Shown here: piece after piece, positions 35,555 to 44,397 of the stretch
Layout of the letters: each line of letters starts with the position of its first letter
How positions within the stretch are numbered: position 1 is the first letter of the stretch
NCBI RefSeq assembly: GCF_006874475.1
Contig: NZ_VIRM01000015.1
Location: 62,001 to 126,000 of the forward strand
DNA from: Microbispora hainanensis
GTDB lineage: Bacteria > Actinomycetota > Actinomycetes > Streptosporangiales > Streptosporangiaceae
DNA length: 64,000 bases
Reading direction: 5' to 3'
Notes under the pieces: generated by a model
What the model saw: only the letters and a program-made list of their open reading frames with translations
Databases searched by the model: none
What the model was told of the DNA's origin: nothing
Position numbers and translations under genes: made by a program

Positions 35555-36757
35555 ATGAGCGCACAGCACGAAGCGGCGGCGACCACCACCCACCGAGTGG
35601 TGATCCTGGGGGCGGGATACGCGGGCCTGTCCGCGGCGATCCAGCTCGGGACGAGGGTCAAGCCGGGCGACAACGTGCGGGTGACCCTGGTGAACGCGCA
35701 GGAGCGGTTCACCGAGCGGCTGCGGCTGCACATGACGGCGAGCGGGCAGCGGCTCGCCGAGCTGAGCATTCCCGAACTGCTGGAGGGCACGGCCGCGCAC
35801 TTCGAACGCGGGTGGGTGACGGCGGTGGACGTGAACGCGAAGACCGTGCGGGTCGACGACGAACGCGTCCTGTCCTACGACACGCTCGTGTACGCGCTGG
35901 GCGGCGTGGCCGACACGGCGGCGGTCCCGGGCGTCGAGGACCACGCGTACACGCTGAACAGCGCCCAGGACGCCGAGGTGCTGGCCGACCGGCTGTCGCG
36001 GCTCGGCAGCGGCACGGTGGTGGTCGTCGGCAGCGGGCTGACCGGCGTCGAGTCGGCCGCGGAGATCGCCGAACGGCACCCGGAGCTGCGCGTCGTGCTG
36101 CTGGGCCGCGGCGAACCCGGTGCGGCCATGAACCCGAAGGCCAGGGCTTATGTGCGGGCCGCGCTCGACCGGCTGAAGGTCGAGGTGCGCAGCGGAGTCG
36201 AGGTGGTGAAGGTGCTGCCCGGCACGGTCGAGCTGGCCGGCGGGGAGAGCGTGGCGGCCGACGCCGTCCTGTGGACGAGCGGCACGCGGGTGTCGCCGCT
36301 GGCGTCCGCCGCCGGGCTGACCGTCGACGACCACGGCCGGGTCGTCACCGACGCCGCGCTGCGGTCGGTGTCCCACCCCGAGGTGTACGCCGTGGGCGAC
36401 GCGGCGGCGATCCGCCAGGGCTACGGCGTCATGCACGGCACCTGCCAGGGCGGCATGCCGACCGGTGTGCACGCCGCGCTGTCGATCCTCAGGGAGCTGA
36501 AGGGCAAGCGGCCCAAGCCGTTCCGCTTCGGCTACTACCACACGCCGGTCAGCCTGGGCCGGAACGACGCGGTCGTGCAGTTCACCCACCCCGACGACAG
36601 CCCACGGCGGCTGTATCTGACGGGCCGCGTCGCCATCCGATACAAGGAGACGGTGACCGCAGCACCCTGGCCCACCTGGGGCCGCATGAAGAACATGCCC
36701 GCTTCGGGCGCGTTCTGGCCCCGTGGGGGCCGCTTCACCCGCGTGCGGGAGGCGTGA
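35555..36757 (+). CDS. NDH-2-like FAD-dependent NAD(P)H oxidoreductase
   Basis: 400 residues from ATG 35555 behind GGAGATGG. The FAD site is HRVVILGAGYAGLSAAIQLG, with SYDTLVYALGGVADTAAVPG mid-protein. The NAD(P)H site is GTVVVVGSGLTGVESAAEIA and the C-terminal flavin motif is HPEVYAVGDAAAIRQG. The protein resembles type II NADH dehydrogenases and related disulfide-independent reductases, but lacks an obvious C-terminal membrane anchor. Its stop overlaps the start of the ECF41 sigma gene (TGATG). ECF41 factors are characteristically encoded with an oxidoreductase or carboxymuconolactone-decarboxylase-like protein, so this is that partner. Confidence 0.88.
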   Translation: MSAQHEAAATTTHRVVILGAGYAGLSAAIQLGTRVKPGDNVRVTLVNAQERFTERLRLHMTASGQRLAELSIPELLEGTAAHFERGWVTAVDVNAKTVRVDDERVLSYDTLVYALGGVADTAAVPGVEDHAYTLNSAQDAEVLADRLSRLGSGTVVVVGSGLTGVESAAEIAERHPELRVVLLGRGEPGAAMNPKARAYVRAALDRLKVEVRSGVEVVKVLPGTVELAGGESVAADAVLWTSGTRVSPLASAAGLTVDDHGRVVTDAALRSVSHPEVYAVGDAAAIRQGYGVMHGTCQGGMPTGVHAALSILRELKGKRPKPFRFGYYHTPVSLGRNDAVVQFTHPDDSPRRLYLTGRVAIRYKETVTAAPWPTWGRMKNMPASGAFWPRGGRFTRVREA

Positions 36758-37791
36758 TGACCCAGCCTTCCGACATGACCGGCATGGCCGAGCCCCCCGA
36801 CATGACCGGGCCTTTCGACATGACTCAGCCTCCCGGCGCGGCCCAGCCTTCCGACATGACCCGGCGTCCTGGCATCACGCAGCCTGGCGACCTCGACCAG
36901 CAGGTGTTCGTGCAGCACCGCAACCTGCTGTTCTCGGTGGCCTACCGCATCCTCGGCTCCGCCGCCGACGCCGAGGACGCGGTCCAGGACGCCTGGCTCA
37001 ACTGGTCGGCGGCCGACCGTTCGCAGGTGGCCGATCCGAAGGCGTACCTGACGCGGATCGTGTCGAACGTGGCGCTGGAGCGGCTGCGCTCCACCCAGCG
37101 CAAGCGTGAGGCCTACGTGGGACCGTGGCTGCCGGAGCCCATCCTGACCAGCGGAGACACCGCCGAGACCGTCGCCGACGCCGACTCGGTTTCGATGGCG
37201 ATGCTCGTGGTGCTGGAGACGCTGAGCCCGCTTGAGCGCGCGGTGTTCGTGTTGAAGGAGGTCTTCGACTTCAGCCACGCCGAGATCGCGGAGGCGGTCG
37301 AGCGTTCCGAGGCGGCCGTACGGCAGGCCGCGCACCGCGCCCGCGCGCACGTGGCGGCCCGGCGGCCGCGCTTCGCGGCGGACCGGTCGCGGCAGCGTCA
37401 GGTCACCGAGCGGTTCTTCGCCGCCGCGACCGGCGGTGACGTGAACGCCCTGATGGAGCTGCTGTCTCCGGACGTCACCCTGTGGACCGACGGCGGAGGC
37501 AAGGTCCGTCAGGCCCTGCGCCCGGTCGTGGGCGCGGCGACGGTGGCCGCCTGGTTCGCGGCCGTCGGCACGGTCAGCTACCAGGGCGTCGAGCCCGCCG
37601 ACATGAACGCCGAGCTCGTCGAGATCAACGGCGGTCCCGGCATCGTCTTCAGCGCCCCGGGTCGCGTGATCGCCACCGTCACCTTCGATTTCGGCACCGA
37701 CGGCCGGATCACCACCATCCACAACGTGGCCAACCCGGACAAGCTCCAGGCGGTCGCGGATGGCACCACCCGCAGCCTCGGGACGCGGTGA
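36757..37791 (+). CDS. sigJ: ECF41 family sigma factor (SigJ type) with SnoaL-like tail
   Basis: 344 residues from ATG 36757. Several in-frame ATGs occur in the repetitive first 45 residues (PSDMTG, PPDMTG, PFDMTQ, PSDMTR), which include an exact 18-base duplication at 36763 and 36844. The true start may be later. Region 2 is HRNLLFSVAYRILGSAADAE then DAVQDAWLNW. Region 4 is LETLSPLERAVFVLKEVFDF and HAEIAEAVERSEAAVRQAAH. ECF41 hallmarks are present: YVGPWLPEP in the linker, DGGGK in the SnoaL domain and NPDKL near the end. The tail modulates activity in place of an anti-sigma factor. It is coupled to the oxidoreductase gene. Confidence 0.9.
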   Translation: MTQPSDMTGMAEPPDMTGPFDMTQPPGAAQPSDMTRRPGITQPGDLDQQVFVQHRNLLFSVAYRILGSAADAEDAVQDAWLNWSAADRSQVADPKAYLTRIVSNVALERLRSTQRKREAYVGPWLPEPILTSGDTAETVADADSVSMAMLVVLETLSPLERAVFVLKEVFDFSHAEIAEAVERSEAAVRQAAHRARAHVAARRPRFAADRSRQRQVTERFFAAATGGDVNALMELLSPDVTLWTDGGGKVRQALRPVVGAATVAAWFAAVGTVSYQGVEPADMNAELVEINGGPGIVFSAPGRVIATVTFDFGTDGRITTIHNVANPDKLQAVADGTTRSLGTR

Positions 37792-37842
37792 GCCCGGTGG
37801 CCGTGCAGTCGCCGACGGACAGGTTGTGCGTGGGGGGCGCGC

Positions 37843-38550
37843 TCAGCACACGCAGCAGGTGGAGCAGGCCTCGGCGTCCGGCAGCGTGACCCACAGGCAG
37901 CACGTGCGGCGGCGATACCCGTCGCCGTCGGGCGTGAGCAGTCCGGCGACCGGCGGCCCGATCTCGTCCAGCAGGCGGGCCGCCTCGGCGTACGGCCCGA
38001 GCGTGAGCAGCGGGTGGGCGAACGCCTCCGCGGTGGAGCCCCACAGGGTGCGCTCGCCCACCCGGGTCAGGGTGCCGAGCGCGCTGACGAACGGATATTG
38101 GCTCTCCAGGAGCGCCTCCCTGATGGCCGCCGCGAGGTCGGACACGACGACGGTGCCCTCGGTCCCGGCGAGCGGGTCGCTGGGGAGCACGGCCACGGTC
38201 ACCCGCGACGCCGCCACCGTCACCCCGGCGGCGGACGTCCTGACCAGCGTGTCCTCCAGGCGCATCAGCGGCACCCGGCGGCCGAGACCCCAGCCCAGCG
38301 CCATCGGCATCGTGTGCCAGTAGCCGTAGGTCTTCCACAGCAGCGCCGCCGCCACGTGCCGCGGCGCGCTCCAGCGTGCGGCCGTCTCGTCCACCAGCGC
38401 GAGCAGTCCCTCATACGGCTCTCGCACCAGGGCGGCGGCGGGGATCCAGCCGGGGGAGTCGTCGGCGACCAGCCCGGGCAGCACCCCCAGCACGCCGTCG
38501 CGCTCCGCCGCGAGGCCTTCCAGATGATCGGCGAGGGCGTCGAGCAGCAC
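37843..38550 (-). CDS. FhuF-type [2Fe-2S] ferric siderophore reductase
   Basis: 235 residues from GTG 38550 behind AAGGAG. The C-terminal cluster motif is RRTCCLWVTLPDAEACSTCC then VC, i.e. Cys-Cys-x10-Cys-x2-Cys, the diagnostic FhuF [2Fe-2S] ligand set. The body has the FhuF-like ALLWKTYGYWHTMPMALGWG. It would reduce iron from internalised ferrioxamine in the cytoplasm. It ends the minus-strand transport arm of the des locus, 28 bases after the acylase-GNAT gene, and corresponds in role to DesF of Streptomyces. Confidence 0.88.
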   Translation of the reverse strand: MLLDALADHLEGLAAERDGVLGVLPGLVADDSPGWIPAAALVREPYEGLLALVDETAARWSAPRHVAAALLWKTYGYWHTMPMALGWGLGRRVPLMRLEDTLVRTSAAGVTVAASRVTVAVLPSDPLAGTEGTVVVSDLAAAIREALLESQYPFVSALGTLTRVGERTLWGSTAEAFAHPLLTLGPYAEAARLLDEIGPPVAGLLTPDGDGYRRRTCCLWVTLPDAEACSTCCVC

Positions 38551-38578
38551 TCCGCACTCCTTGGTCTCAGTGGTGGTC

Positions 38579-39160
38579 TCAGTGGTGGTCTCTGGCGAGG
38601 AACAGCAGCCGGGCCCGCTTGTCCGGCAGGTCGATCTCGGGCCCGAGCGTGAAGCCGGTCCGCAGCAAGCGGTCGATCACCTTGTCGTTGCGGGCGTCCG
38701 GCTCGGCCACGATCCGGGTGTGGCCCGGGTCGGCGAACGCGTACGCCAGGAGCACGGACAGCAGGGCGGGGGTGAAGCCGCGCTCGCCCTTCCCCGTCGC
38801 CGGCCCGACGAGCAGGTGGACGCCGAAGTCGCCCGGCTGGACGTCGTAGCACTCCCCGACCGGGTCGGCCCCGGGTTCGTACGTCTGGAAGAGCGCCACA
38901 GGACGGTCGTCGCGGCACACGAGATAGGCGTGATGGGTGGCGAGGCCGTCCAGGTGGTCGTAGATCTCCAGCACCCGCTCGCGGCTCGCGTCGAGCATGC
39001 CCCAGAACCGGGCCCGCTCCTCGGTGACCCAGGAGTGGATCAGATCGGCGTCGGCCGGCGGGTCCACCGGCACGATGCGGAAGGTGCCGAATCCGTCGAC
39101 CGCCTGCTCCCACACGGCCTCGCGGCGTGCGAGGGCTATGGTCCGTGCGTCAGAGGTCAT
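38579..39160 (-). CDS. siderophore-type GNAT acyltransferase (internal start within the acylase frame)
   Basis: ATG 39160 has an ideal GAGGAG four bases upstream and begins a 193-residue protein that could be made separately from the acylase frame. It belongs to the IucB/RhbD-like acyl-CoA transferases: LIHSWVTEERARFWGMLDAS, LATHHAYLVCRDDRPVALFQ, GDFGVHLLVGPATGKGERGF and TRIVAEPDARNDKVIDRLLR. It parallels DesC (48296-48868) in fold, for example [14 protein letters not shown] and [17 protein letters not shown] second hydroxamate acyltransferase could widen the acyl range of the siderophore. The end of the gene holds a 12-base tandem duplication that includes the stop (GACCACCACTGA twice). Confidence 0.75.
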   Translation of the reverse strand: MTSDARTIALARREAVWEQAVDGFGTFRIVPVDPPADADLIHSWVTEERARFWGMLDASRERVLEIYDHLDGLATHHAYLVCRDDRPVALFQTYEPGADPVGECYDVQPGDFGVHLLVGPATGKGERGFTPALLSVLLAYAFADPGHTRIVAEPDARNDKVIDRLLRTGFTLGPEIDLPDKRARLLFLARDHH

Positions 39161-41350
39161 GCCGCTCCTCGGTGAGTCCATGATCAGCCGGTCCCAGTCC
39201 GTGACCACTGGCGCGAGTTCACCGCGCAGCCACAGCGGGTGCTGGTCACGCCAGTGGGGGTCGCCGGGCACGCCGCTCGCGCCGAACGGCACGATCCACA
39301 GGCTCCCGTCGCGCCGTGCGAGGTCCCACACGTAGCGCGCCGCCGGGCCCCGGGCGAAGTGGTGGGTGACGCCCGGCACGCTCGACGTGGACAGCACGCA
39401 GTCGTGGTCCCCCGGCACGCCCGCCTCCACAGAGCCCGCGTCCACAGAGTCCGTGTGCACAGAGTCCGTGTCCACAGGGGACGGCAGGGCCCGCCAGGGG
39501 GTGAGCCGGTGGAGGTCGCCCCACCGGACGCCGGTCAGCTCGTCGCGTGCCGCCACGTCCTCCAGCGCCGCCCTGGCCAGGTCCGCGAGGGCCGCCCGAT
39601 CCAGCCCCGGCAGTGCGGCGGTCGTCAGCAGGGCCTCCAGCGGGTACGCGACACGGGGGGTCAGCGCGAGCCACGGCCGGAAGACCTCGGGCGCCTCCGC
39701 GTCCAGCCCGGCCAGGCAGGCCAGGGCGGGGTGGGCCGCCAGGCGCCGCACCACCTCGGCGCGGACGGCCGCGTACGCCGCCGCGCCGGTGCTGCCGGCG
39801 TCCATGCGCCGGTCCCAGGCCGACAGCCGGTCCCGCAGGCGTACGGCCTCGGGACTGAGCCCATCCAGCCCGTCCGGCCCGTCCAGACCGGCCAGCAGGT
39901 CGAGGAGAGGGCCGGCGCTCGGCAGCAGGGTGTCGGTGTGGACGGCCGCCATGTCGGTGGCCGACCAGCGCGGCGAGCCGTCGAGCAACCGCCTGATCCG
40001 GTCGGCGCGGTGGCGCGAGGCGAACTCGACGCCGAGCGGCGCGGCGATCCCCCGCTCGTTGGCCATGACCGTGATGCCGGAGACCTCGCGGCGGGGCATC
40101 GGCGCGTAGCCGCCGCTCCACTCGTGGCCCGGCTCCCAGGCGGGCACGGCCCACAGCCCGTTGGCGGGGTGACGGGCGGGCACCACCCCGGCGACCCGGT
40201 GCAGCAGGCCGCCGGAGGTGTCGGCGGCGAGCACGACGTTGACGGGCTCGGCCCAGAGGTCGAGCGCCCGGTCCACGTCGGCCACCGTCGTCGCCCGCAG
40301 CAGCGCCGGCAGCGCCGCGAACCCCAGGTCATGACGCACCCGGGGTGGATAGCGCAGGCTCACCGCCTCCCACAGGCCGCGCCGGTGACCCGGACCCTCC
40401 GGCTCGGCCCCGGCGTGCATGACGACCGGGCCGCGCTCGGTCTCGACGACCTCGACCTCGACCTCGCCCTCGGCCGGGGCCTCCCCCGCCACCTCGACGA
40501 TCTCGACGTGGGTGGTGCAGGGACGCCAGCCGTCCGGTCCCAGCGCCTCGACGCCGCCGTCCCCGCGCCGGAGCCGCTCGCGGTAGAGGTCCTGGTAGTC
40601 CGCCATGGCGTTGGTGATCGCCCAGGCGACCGAGCCGGCATGCCCGAAATGGGGGATGCCCGGAACGCCCGGCACGGCCAGCCCCACCACGTCGAACTCG
40701 GGACAGGCCAGACGGATCTGCTGATAGAAGCCGGGGTCCTCGATGAAGCGGTGGGGATCGCCCGCGATCAGAGCCGCGCCGGTGGTGGTGCGATCAGCGG
40801 GGACCAGCCAGCCGTTGCTCCCGCCGCTGCCCGGCCCGTCGGCGGCGAACACCGCGACCGCCTCGGGCCCCAGCCGTGCGGCCACCGCCTCGCGCCACAG
40901 CTTGGCCGGGAAATGCGCGAAGAGGATGTGGTGCGACAGCCAGATCGCCATCGGCGTCCACGGCTCCCACCGCCCCGGCGCGAGCCCCGCGGCCATCCCC
41001 TGCCGAGTGAACTCGGGCGCCCGGCGCGCTCCCTCGGCAAGCCCCGCGTTGACGCCGTCCACGTAGGCGCTCACCCAGCGCGCGGTGTCGTTGTCCAGGG
41101 CGCGCAGGCAGCGCTCGGCGGTGTCGGCCAGCCGGGCCTGCCGGGCGAAGCGGTCCCACGCGACGGCGTCCATCCCGAGGATCGCCGCCGACGTGCCGGT
41201 CGCCCGGCGCCGCTCGACCTCGATCTGCCAGGCCCGGTCGAGGGCCGTGACACGTCCCTGGGCGAAGGCCAGCTCGTACGGATCGCCCGCGCGCAGGTGG
41301 GGAATGCCCCAGGCGTCCCGATACAGCCCGTTCGGCGCAGAAGGTGTCAT
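38579..41350 (-). CDS. penicillin acylase-like Ntn hydrolase in frame with a GNAT acetyltransferase
   Basis: A single open frame of 923 codons from ATG 41350, whose ATGA overlaps the ATPase gene stop. Residues 1-725 are a penicillin acylase (S45): GLYRDAWGIPHLRAGDPYEL, WQIEVERRR, and the autocatalytic Ser in GSGGSNGWLVPADR, with no signal peptide. Residues about 731-923 form a GNAT domain (see 38579-39160). No stop separates the two, although the acylase family normally ends near HPLWLRGELAPVVTDWD. Penicillin-amidase genes beside des genes have, as I recall, been linked to aryl-capped desferrioxamines, by releasing or transferring aryl-acetyl groups. After self-cleavage the beta chain would carry the GNAT domain, if the fusion is real. 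Confidence 0.75.
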   Translation of the reverse strand: MTPSAPNGLYRDAWGIPHLRAGDPYELAFAQGRVTALDRAWQIEVERRRATGTSAAILGMDAVAWDRFARQARLADTAERCLRALDNDTARWVSAYVDGVNAGLAEGARRAPEFTRQGMAAGLAPGRWEPWTPMAIWLSHHILFAHFPAKLWREAVAARLGPEAVAVFAADGPGSGGSNGWLVPADRTTTGAALIAGDPHRFIEDPGFYQQIRLACPEFDVVGLAVPGVPGIPHFGHAGSVAWAITNAMADYQDLYRERLRRGDGGVEALGPDGWRPCTTHVEIVEVAGEAPAEGEVEVEVVETERGPVVMHAGAEPEGPGHRRGLWEAVSLRYPPRVRHDLGFAALPALLRATTVADVDRALDLWAEPVNVVLAADTSGGLLHRVAGVVPARHPANGLWAVPAWEPGHEWSGGYAPMPRREVSGITVMANERGIAAPLGVEFASRHRADRIRRLLDGSPRWSATDMAAVHTDTLLPSAGPLLDLLAGLDGPDGLDGLSPEAVRLRDRLSAWDRRMDAGSTGAAAYAAVRAEVVRRLAAHPALACLAGLDAEAPEVFRPWLALTPRVAYPLEALLTTAALPGLDRAALADLARAALEDVAARDELTGVRWGDLHRLTPWRALPSPVDTDSVHTDSVDAGSVEAGVPGDHDCVLSTSSVPGVTHHFARGPAARYVWDLARRDGSLWIVPFGASGVPGDPHWRDQHPLWLRGELAPVVTDWDRLIMDSPRSGMTSDARTIALARREAVWEQAVDGFGTFRIVPVDPPADADLIHSWVTEERARFWGMLDASRERVLEIYDHLDGLATHHAYLVCRDDRPVALFQTYEPGADPVGECYDVQPGDFGVHLLVGPATGKGERGFTPALLSVLLAYAFADPGHTRIVAEPDARNDKVIDRLLRTGFTLGPEIDLPDKRARLLFLARDHH

Positions 41351-42201
41351 CGCGTGGCCGGTTCCGTACGGCGGCGGGCGGCGGGGACGACCAGCGGAGT
41401 GCCGGTCTCCGGGTCGTCGATCACCCGGCACGGCAGCCGGAAGACCTCCTCCACGAGGTCGGCCGTCATGACCTCTCCGGGCGCCCCGGCGGCCACGACC
41501 CGGCCGTCGCGCATCGCGATCAGATGAGTGGCGTAGCGGGCGGCGTGGTTGAGGTCGTGGAGCACCGCCACGAGTGTGCGTCCGCGCTCCTCGTGCAGCC
41601 GGGCGCACAGGTCGAGGACCTCGATCTGGTGGGCGATGTCCAGATAGGTCGTCGGCTCGTCGAGGAGCAGCAGCGGCGTCTCCTGCGCCAGCGCCATCGC
41701 GATCCACACGCGCTGGCGCTGCCCTCCGGACAGCTCGTCGACCAGGCGTCCGGCCAGGTCGGCGACCCCGGTGGCCTTCATCGACGCGCGCACCACCCGC
41801 TCGTCTTCCGACGACCACTGGCGCAGCAGCCGCTGGTGGGGATAGCGCCCGCGACCGACCAGTTCGGCGACCGTGATGCCGTCCGGCGCGACGGACGTCT
41901 GGGGCAGCAGGCCGAGGGTCCTGGCGACCTTCCTGGCGGGCAGGGCGGAGATGTCCCGCCCGTCGAGCAGCACCGTCCCGGCGGCCGGCCGGAGCGTGCG
42001 CGCCAGCGCCCGCAGCAGTGTGGACTTGCCGCAGGCGTTGGGCCCGATGATCACGGTGAACGACCGGTCGGGGACGACCACGTCGAGGCCCTCGGCGACG
42101 ACCCTCTTGTCGTACGCGAGAGTCAGTGCGCTGCCGCGCAGGCGCGGCCCGTCGTCGTGGGTTCCTGCCATCGCGTTCCTGTCCGCGATCGTGCCGGTCA
42201 T
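41347..42201 (-). CDS. siderophore ABC transporter ATP-binding protein (FepC/FhuC type)
   Basis: 284 residues from ATG 42201, overlapping the permease stop by ATGA. ATG 42174 is an alternative. Walker A is VIIGPNACGKSTLLRALART. The Q-loop is LGLLPQTSVAPDGITVAELV followed by GRGRYPHQ, typical of iron-siderophore importers. The signature is LVDELSGGQRQRVWIAMALA, Walker B LLLLDEPTTYLDIAHQIEVL, and H-loop AVLHDLNHAARYATHLIAM. It powers the two FecCD permeases encoded just upstream, to take up ferrioxamines. Confidence 0.93.
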   Translation of the reverse strand: MTGTIADRNAMAGTHDDGPRLRGSALTLAYDKRVVAEGLDVVVPDRSFTVIIGPNACGKSTLLRALARTLRPAAGTVLLDGRDISALPARKVARTLGLLPQTSVAPDGITVAELVGRGRYPHQRLLRQWSSEDERVVRASMKATGVADLAGRLVDELSGGQRQRVWIAMALAQETPLLLLDEPTTYLDIAHQIEVLDLCARLHEERGRTLVAVLHDLNHAARYATHLIAMRDGRVVAAGAPGEVMTADLVEEVFRLPCRVIDDPETGTPLVVPAARRRTEPATR

Positions 42202-43238
42202 ATCCGTCCCGCCTTCCGCTGGGCGGCGAGCAGCCAGACGAGGTAGCCGCCGCCGAGCACCCCCGTCACCACCCCGACCGGAAGCTGGTGTCCGGCGAAC
42301 AGCCGCTGCGCGGCCAGGTCGGCGCCGGTCAGCAGCGCCGCGCCGGTGCACGTCGCGGCGAGCAGGTTGGGCCCGGGCGCCGCGGTCATCCGCCTGGCCA
42401 GGTGGGGGGCGGTGAGCGCGACGAACGACACGGGCCCGGCGGCCGCCGCCGCGAGTGAGGTGAGCAGCACGGCCGCGGCCACCAGGGTCAGCCGCAGGCC
42501 CTGGACGCGTACGCCGAGGCCGCGCGCCAGGTCGTCGCCCATCTCCGTGATGGCCAGCGGGCGGGCGCAGCCGATCAGCACCACCGGCGCCAGCACGGCC
42601 ATCGCGGCGAGCAGCGGGAGGACGTCCTCCCAGCCGCGCCCGTCGAGGCTGCCGGTGAGCCACAGCATGGCCCGCGCCGCCTCCATCAGCCGTCCCCGGG
42701 TCAGCAGATAGCCGTTGACGCCGGTGAGGATCGCGGTGGCGCCGATGCCCACCAGCACGAGGCGGTGGCCGTGCAGGCCGCCGCGCCAGGCCAGCACGTA
42801 GACGACCAGTCCGGCGACGACGCCGCCGAGCACCGCGCCGCCCGCGAGCGCCGCGCTGCTCCCGCCCGTGACGACCACGAGCAGTGCCCCCGCCGCCGAG
42901 CCCTGGGTGAACCCGAGCAGGTCGGGGCTGCCCAGCGGGTTGCGTACGAGCGACTGGAAGACCGCGCCGGCCAGCGCGAGGGCGGCGCCGACGAGCAGCG
43001 CGGTGACCACGCGGGGCAGCCGGAGCTCGTGCACGACGAAGTCCTCGGCCGGGCTGCCGCCGCCCAGGAGGGTGCGGACGACGTCGGAGGGGCTCATCGG
43101 ATAGTCGCCGCCGCCCACTGCGAGCACGCCGAAGACGAGCGCGAGCAGCAGGCAGCCGGCTCCGACGGCGACGGCCCTCAACCGCAGGGGGATGCCGCCG
43201 GCGACCCTTCGGACGGGCATGGGCCCGACGGCGGTCAT
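42198..43238 (-). CDS. FecCD family iron-siderophore permease
   Basis: 346 residues from ATG 43238, ATGA-coupled to the previous permease. About nine or ten helices. Family marks are LRLPRVVTALLVGAALALAG, FQSLVRNPLGSPDLLGFTQG, and GPVSFVALTAPHLARRMTAA, with the EAA-like coupling GMGDDLARGLGV. FecD/FepG-like proteins pair with a FecC-like partner in a heterodimeric permease, and here the two genes are adjacent. Substrate is inferred as ferrioxamine from the des genes next door. Confidence 0.92.
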   Translation of the reverse strand: MTAVGPMPVRRVAGGIPLRLRAVAVGAGCLLLALVFGVLAVGGGDYPMSPSDVVRTLLGGGSPAEDFVVHELRLPRVVTALLVGAALALAGAVFQSLVRNPLGSPDLLGFTQGSAAGALLVVVTGGSSAALAGGAVLGGVVAGLVVYVLAWRGGLHGHRLVLVGIGATAILTGVNGYLLTRGRLMEAARAMLWLTGSLDGRGWEDVLPLLAAMAVLAPVVLIGCARPLAITEMGDDLARGLGVRVQGLRLTLVAAAVLLTSLAAAAAGPVSFVALTAPHLARRMTAAPGPNLLAATCTGAALLTGADLAAQRLFAGHQLPVGVVTGVLGGGYLVWLLAAQRKAGRI

Positions 43239-44314
43239 GCGCGGACCTTCCTTCGCACGAAATACAGGAACAGCGGGCCGCCGAGGACCGCCGTCACGAT
43301 GCCCGCCTGCAGCTCGCCCGGCCTGGCCACCAGCCGCCCGAGCACATCGGCGCCGAGCAGCAGCACGGGCGCGAGCAGCGCGCAGCAGGGGAGCATCCAC
43401 CGCTGGTCGGGGCCGGTCAGCGCCCGCACGAGGTGCGGCACCATGAGCCCGACGAAGACGATGGGCCCGCAGGCCGCCGTCGCCGCCCCGCACAGCAGCG
43501 TCACCGCCACGATGGCGCCCGCGCGCACCCGGGCGGGGTGCGCCCCGAGCGAGCGCGCCGAGTCGTCGCCGAGCGCGAGCGCGTTGAGCGGCCTGGCCAG
43601 GGCCAGCGCCAGCAGCAGGCCCGCCGCGACGAACGGCGCCATCATGGCCGTGGTCTCGCCCTGCGCGCTCGCCAGCGAGCCGACCGTCCAGAAGCGCATG
43701 GTCTCCAGCGAGGCCGCGTCGAGCAGCATCGTGCCGTTCACGTACGAGTAGAGCGCGGCGTTGACGGCGGCTCCGGCGAGCGCCAGCCGCGCCGGGGTCG
43801 CCGCGCGCCCGCCGCCCACGGCGTAGACCAGCACGGACACGGCCGCCGCGCCGGCCAGCGCGAACCAGACGTAGCCCTGGAACGTCGCCACCCCGAAGAT
43901 CGTGGCGGCCGTGGCGACCGCCGCCGAGGCGCCCGCGTTGATCCCCAGCAGGCCGGGGTCGGCGAGCGGGTTGCGGGTCAGCGCCTGCATGACGCCGCCC
44001 GCGACGCCCAGCGCGACTCCGGCGAGCAGCCCGAGCAGGGTGCGCGGCAGCCGCATCTGGTGGACGACCGTGTAGGCGGCCGAGTCGGCGTCGACGAGCC
44101 CGTGCCAGACCTCGGCCGGGGAGAGCTGCCGGGCGCCGAGCCCGAGGCTGAGCACGAGGACGGCGGCCAGGGCGATCGCCGAGCCCAGCAGCGCCGCGGC
44201 GCGCCGGCCGTTTTCCGCGCGTTTTCGCGGCGGCCCCGCAGGCGCGCTGATCTGCGAGGACTCCATGACGACCACGGCCGGCTCCGGTGGGGGGCGTGGG
44301 GCGATTTCGCTCAC
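43235..44314 (-). CDS. FecCD family iron-siderophore permease, first gene of the minus-strand arm
   Basis: About 359 residues if GTG 44314 is the start. TTG 44326 and ATG 44266 are alternatives, none with a good ribosome binding site, so a leaderless transcript from the iron-box promoter is possible. After a hydrophilic stretch come about ten helices with MRLPRTLLGLLAGVALGVAG, MQALTRNPLADPGLLGINAG and GPIVFVGLMVPHLVRALTGP. These match FecC/FepD. It heads a chain of ATGA-overlapping genes (permease, permease, ATPase, acylase-GNAT) ending in fhuF-like 37843-38550, under the iron box at 44331. Confidence 0.9.
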   Translation of the reverse strand: MSEIAPRPPPEPAVVVMESSQISAPAGPPRKRAENGRRAAALLGSAIALAAVLVLSLGLGARQLSPAEVWHGLVDADSAAYTVVHQMRLPRTLLGLLAGVALGVAGGVMQALTRNPLADPGLLGINAGASAAVATAATIFGVATFQGYVWFALAGAAAVSVLVYAVGGGRAATPARLALAGAAVNAALYSYVNGTMLLDAASLETMRFWTVGSLASAQGETTAMMAPFVAAGLLLALALARPLNALALGDDSARSLGAHPARVRAGAIVAVTLLCGAATAACGPIVFVGLMVPHLVRALTGPDQRWMLPCCALLAPVLLLGADVLGRLVARPGELQAGIVTAVLGGPLFLYFVRRKVRA

Positions 44315-44330
44315 CCCTCTGGACAAGAAC

Positions 44331-44349
44331 TTAGGTAAGGGTAACCTAA
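44331..44349. promoter_or_regulatory. IdeR/DmdR iron box between the divergent transport genes
   Basis: TTAGGTAAGGGTAACCTAA matches the actinobacterial iron-box consensus TTAGGTTAGGCTAACCTAA at 17 of 19 positions. It lies 17 bases from the permease GTG and 48 bases before the binding-protein start, so one dimer pair of an Fe(II)-activated DtxR-family repressor could silence both arms. Confidence 0.88.
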
Positions 44350-44397
44350 CTAGCGATCAACCCCAAGACCCCGGTCTACGCGAGAGAAAGACGAACC

